DNA from: NIOZ-UU13 sp964653075
GTDB lineage: Bacteria; Planctomycetota; Phycisphaerae; Sedimentisphaerales; Anaerobacaceae
NCBI GenBank assembly: GCA_964653075.1
Contig: CAZZAX010000218.1
Coordinates: forward strand, 1-8,798
Length of the DNA: 8,798 bases
Direction: 5' to 3'
Positions within the stretch are counted from its first letter, which is position 1; the number at the start of each line of letters is the position of its first letter. Both the position numbers and the translations under genes were made by a program. This document shows, one piece after another, positions 6,430 through 8,798 of the stretch. Under the pieces are notes generated by a model. That model saw only the letters and a program-made list of their open reading frames with translations. It had not been told where the DNA came from and did no database searches.

Positions 6430-7512
6430 TTAGACTATCCAGGGGCGTTTGCGGTGTTTTGATTCTTTTATAGCCTTTAGTGTAAATTCCACATCCTGCT
6501 TTATCTGGAAGTCGAACATGCCGAGACAAATGAAGTCGGCGCCGCTTTCGAATGCGAACTTGATTCCCTCATAGGGTGGAATTGCTCCGGCAGCCAAAAC
6601 CTTGAAGGCGATCCATGGGACTTTTACATCCTGCATAAATCCTATAGTCTCCTGATAATTATGGCAGAACATATTATCGTGGTATTCCGCGTGCCGGGGT
6701 GACTCCTTCTCGTACATCTCCATGAATCTTCTGTTCTCTTTCGGGTGAGCCGACCAGTATCTGTCGTGGTGCAGTGTTTTTATATAAAAATCAGGCTTAA
6801 GCCCTTCTTTTTCGCAAAACATGACAGGCTCCAGGCGATGTGCACATATTCCGACGGGGACATCGTATTTTTTCATAATTTCGAAGGCCTTGATGATATT
6901 GTCCTGTTTCTTCTGATAATACCAGATGTCACTGGCACCTCCCCACAGATAGGCCGCAGATGCTCCCAGCTCCAGATGTTCGACCAGCAGTTGTTCGTAC
7001 TTGTCGATGTCCGTGGTGATAACATCGGCAATCCATTTCATTTTGCCGCCCCACCGGCTCCAATAATTTGACAATCTGTACTGCTTGAAATTGTGGTTTT
7101 TGAGCACAATCGAATTGATACCATATTCCTCGCATCTCTTTAGAGTCATGAAGATTCTTTCTTCGGTGTTGTAATTGGCCGCAAGGTCGCGGACGTAATA
7201 CAAATCCCTTGCGTGCATATTCATACTGATTAGATTGCTGCCGCATACGAGACGGCCTATGGTAAGATTGCCGATTTTGCCAACGGACATTTTCTTTTGC
7301 TTAGCGAGGATTTTCGGGTCGTTCATATCCAGGGTCCTGAGCCTGGCATATTCCAGTTTGTCAGACCTTGTAATGAAAGTGGGGGCGGTTAAGGCATCGA
7401 TTTTATCCTTTGGTTTTTCTTTTGAAAGTGAAGAAGAGGAAATTCCAAGTACTGGAACGATACCCAGGGTACTGAGTACTTCTCTGCGGTTCGGATTTTT
7501 TTTATGTTTCAT
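6430..7512 (-). CDS. Tat-exported TIM-barrel-like (aldo/keto reductase-like) protein of unknown function
   Basis: The first gene of the operon encodes 360 residues. The N-terminus NRREVLSTLGIVPVLG (R9, R10) is a Tat-type signal, ending near residue 30. The segment IGNLTIGRLVCGSNLI (80-95) resembles the first strand of aldo/keto-reductase-like barrels. Later alternating strands and helices, such as GINSIVLKNH, VPVGICAHR and GADFICLGMFDF, fit a barrel. The classical AKR Asp-Tyr-Lys-His tetrad was not located. There is a histidine cluster (H225, H248, H249, H256, H274, H278, H284), and a GADFICLGMFDFQ block at 324-336 near the end. A metal site or sugar-acting role is conceivable but unproven. 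The ribosome site is modest (GAGAG). It sits 26 bases before the Tat leader ORF and about 57 bases after the predicted transcription start. The same fold class includes sugar isomerases and lyases, so a role on keto sugars is only an inference. Confidence 0.6.
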   Translation of the reverse strand: MKHKKNPNRREVLSTLGIVPVLGISSSSLSKEKPKDKIDALTAPTFITRSDKLEYARLRTLDMNDPKILAKQKKMSVGKIGNLTIGRLVCGSNLISMNMHARDLYYVRDLAANYNTEERIFMTLKRCEEYGINSIVLKNHNFKQYRLSNYWSRWGGKMKWIADVITTDIDKYEQLLVEHLELGASAAYLWGGASDIWYYQKKQDNIIKAFEIMKKYDVPVGICAHRLEPVMFCEKEGLKPDFYIKTLHHDRYWSAHPKENRRFMEMYEKESPRHAEYHDNMFCHNYQETIGFMQDVKVPWIAFKVLAAGAIPPYEGIKFAFESGADFICLGMFDFQIKQDVEFTLKAIKESKHRKRPWIV

Positions 7513-7576
7513 ATAACATCTCTCGGATAAGTTTGTTCAGCTTTCCCGACACTTAGGGGTTAAGCTAATTCTCTAC

Positions 7577-7605
7577 AATATACTAAATTCATCTTGTTTA
7601 TGCAA
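7577..7605 (-). promoter_or_regulatory. Predicted sigma70-type promoter of the glycosidase operon
   Basis: On the minus strand TTGCAT (7600-7605) and TATATT (7577-7582) are separated by exactly 17 bases, a good match to the housekeeping consensus. Transcription would begin near 7570, leaving a leader of about 57 bases before the ATG at 7512. A small interrupted repeat, CTTA-ACCCC-TAAG, lies in that leader. No other comparably strong promoter was seen between the downstream genes, which supports one main transcript. Confidence 0.55.
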
Positions 7606-7934
7606 TTTATGATACCTCGGAATGTAGGGACAGGAAAATGCAGAAAATAAGTAAATAACAGCCTTAGATTACTTGACTTAAAAATCGGTGTCCTCTTACA
7701 CGAAACACAGACGGCAAAATGCTGTAATCCGCCCTGTTTGGGTTGGTTGCAATGAAAGGTTTTTACTGCTGTTTAGCCCAATTTAGAAACATCTGTATTT
7801 CTTTGCCAAGTACACCGGCTGAGCCACGAGAAGTGCCCGAGCCGCTGGCTGATTGTCAATCGTGTACCATTCGAAAAAGCCTTCATCTGTTTTTACTCTT
7901 TGAATGATCGGAAGGCATTACACGGTACGGCTGC
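7606..7934. other. Intergenic stretch, possible decayed coding fragment
   Basis: Between the HEAT-repeat gene's stop and the operon promoter no complete gene, tRNA, or terminator with a T-run was found. On the minus strand 7917-7783 is an open frame of 44 codons with no ATG. It reads protein-like in part (FFEWYTIDNQPAARALL, then VYLAKKYRCF) and stops at TAA 7783-7785. It may be a gene remnant or chance. The part nearer the promoter (7606-7740) is AT-rich and plain. Confidence 0.35.
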
Positions 7935-8798
7935 TTACCGAATTCCACTGAGGGTCCTTCTGGCTCTCTGCTTAGTGCGATTGTTCCTTGATTTCTCAGC
8001 CACCGTTTTGAGCACCTGCCTGCGCTGGTCCTTTGAAACTCCACGGACTTCCTGGCCGGCAATACGTACCATGGCCGAAAAGGCTTCCTCGGCAACCGCA
8101 GAGTCCTCAGCGAGTGTCGTCAACAGCTCCAAGGCATGAGGGCTCGGCGCATCGGCCAAAACAGCGATAGCCAGGCGTTTCTCTTCGGGCCGCTTGATGT
8201 GGGACCACACGTCCGTGACCCTGGACACCTTTTGTTCGTTGCTGAGCTTCTTATCACCGCGTATATACTGGAGGTAACCGCGCAGACCCAGCACCTGGTG
8301 GGACATCTTCTGAGCCGATGTAGCCAGTACCAGCAGTGCTTGCCCCGCCTCGCTGTCCTGAGGCCAATTGTTCGGCCAGTTCGATAAGATACGGACGGCC
8401 TCGTCCTGGACGGGAGGCTCAGCGTTCTTAATAGCGGATTTGACAGCCGCCAGCGCTTCGGGCCCGCTGATTATGGCCAATGCGCGCAGAGCGATCATGT
8501 GAAGCTCGTTGTCACGGCTCTGCATCAGAGGTCGCAGGTGGGGGATGCACTTCACACCGCAACGGCCGCTGATTGCCAGCAGTGCCTTTCTGAGGTCCGC
8601 TCGTTCTGTGGGATTGTATGTTTTTTGAAGCAACTTGACGATGTCGGCCGTCTGCTGTTCCTGGCCGATGATACCGATTGTTTCTATGGCCGCGCCGCGA
8701 ATCCCGGCATCAGTATCCTGAAGGCCCGGCACAACCACAGGGAGGGCCTCGCTGATTTGCCTCTGGCCAGCCAGCTCGATGAGAACCTGCTGCAGCTT
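7935..8798 (-). CDS. HEAT-repeat protein, C-terminal part (partial)
   Basis: The frame is open from the window edge at 8798 to TAA at 7935-7937, giving 287 residues of a longer protein; GTG 8738 is internal rather than a start. The sequence is a series of paired helices with HEAT-type spacing: LPVVVPGLQDTDAGIRGAA, then CIPHLRPLMQSRDNELHMIA and LAAVKSAIKNAEPPVQDEA. The rest (WPQDSEAGQALLVLA, LGLRGYLQYI, RPEEKRLAIAVLA, SPHALELLTTL, AEEAFSAMVRIA) matches the C-terminal HEAT region common in planctomycete secreted or membrane proteins, which often carry other domains such as DUF1080 or a cytochrome. Such repeats are scaffolds; no catalytic residue is visible. It reads the same way as the operon downstream but is separated by 422 bases and a new promoter. 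Its base composition is more GC-rich than the rest of the window. Confidence 0.75.
   Translation of the reverse strand, partial: KLQQVLIELAGQRQISEALPVVVPGLQDTDAGIRGAAIETIGIIGQEQQTADIVKLLQKTYNPTERADLRKALLAISGRCGVKCIPHLRPLMQSRDNELHMIALRALAIISGPEALAAVKSAIKNAEPPVQDEAVRILSNWPNNWPQDSEAGQALLVLATSAQKMSHQVLGLRGYLQYIRGDKKLSNEQKVSRVTDVWSHIKRPEEKRLAIAVLADAPSPHALELLTTLAEDSAVAEEAFSAMVRIAGQEVRGVSKDQRRQVLKTVAEKSRNNRTKQRARRTLSGIR

Overview
The window looks like a chromosomal piece from a PVC-group bacterium, most likely a Planctomycetota of the Phycisphaerae/Sedimentisphaerales kind. The basis is gene content, not a marker gene: Tat-exported Gfo/Idh/MocA-fold proteins, a GH109-type enzyme, a uroporphyrinogen-decarboxylase-like (URO-D) protein that is not HemE, and a HEAT-repeat protein with a planctomycete-style C-terminal region. 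No rRNA, tRNA, CRISPR array or insertion sequence was seen.

Left edge (1-633), plus strand, visibly AT-rich: the C-terminal end of a membrane-anchored protein (1-177) overlaps by one base a small secreted protein (177-458). The latter carries the cysteine half of a C39-like peptidase fold and then stops early. A convergent intergenic stretch follows, with a strong inverted repeat at 578-607.

Centre (634-7605), minus strand, read right to left: a good sigma70-like promoter (TTGCAT-17-TATATT, 7577-7605) precedes a tightly spaced set of genes. In transcription order these are a Tat-exported TIM-barrel-like protein of unknown function (7512-6430), a 39-codon Tat leader ORF (6403-6284), a Gfo/Idh/MocA oxidoreductase (6272-5247), a Tat-exported GH109-like NAD-dependent glycosidase (5224-3845), a URO-D/MtaA-like protein (3799-2747) and a secreted clan GH-D alpha-galactosidase-like enzyme (2667-634). 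Gaps run from 11 to 79 bases, so this reads as an operon. The two glycosidases belong to families that remove alpha-linked galactose or N-acetylgalactosamine by different chemistries, one hydrolytic and one via NAD redox. The working inference is an envelope-located module that strips alpha-Gal/GalNAc-type residues from a glycan, with the oxidoreductase and TIM-barrel protein modifying released or keto sugars. The role of the URO-D-like protein is unclear.

The most notable detail is the Tat leader ORF just before the Gfo/Idh/MocA gene. It is out of frame by one base, and one extra A in a run of five As would fuse it to the enzyme. This is either a recent frameshift, a sequence error, -1 frameshifting, or a slippage switch between exported and cytoplasmic forms.

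Right edge (7606-8798): about 330 bases with no convincing gene, then the C-terminal 287 residues of a HEAT-repeat protein on the minus strand. It is more GC-rich than the left edge and runs off the window.
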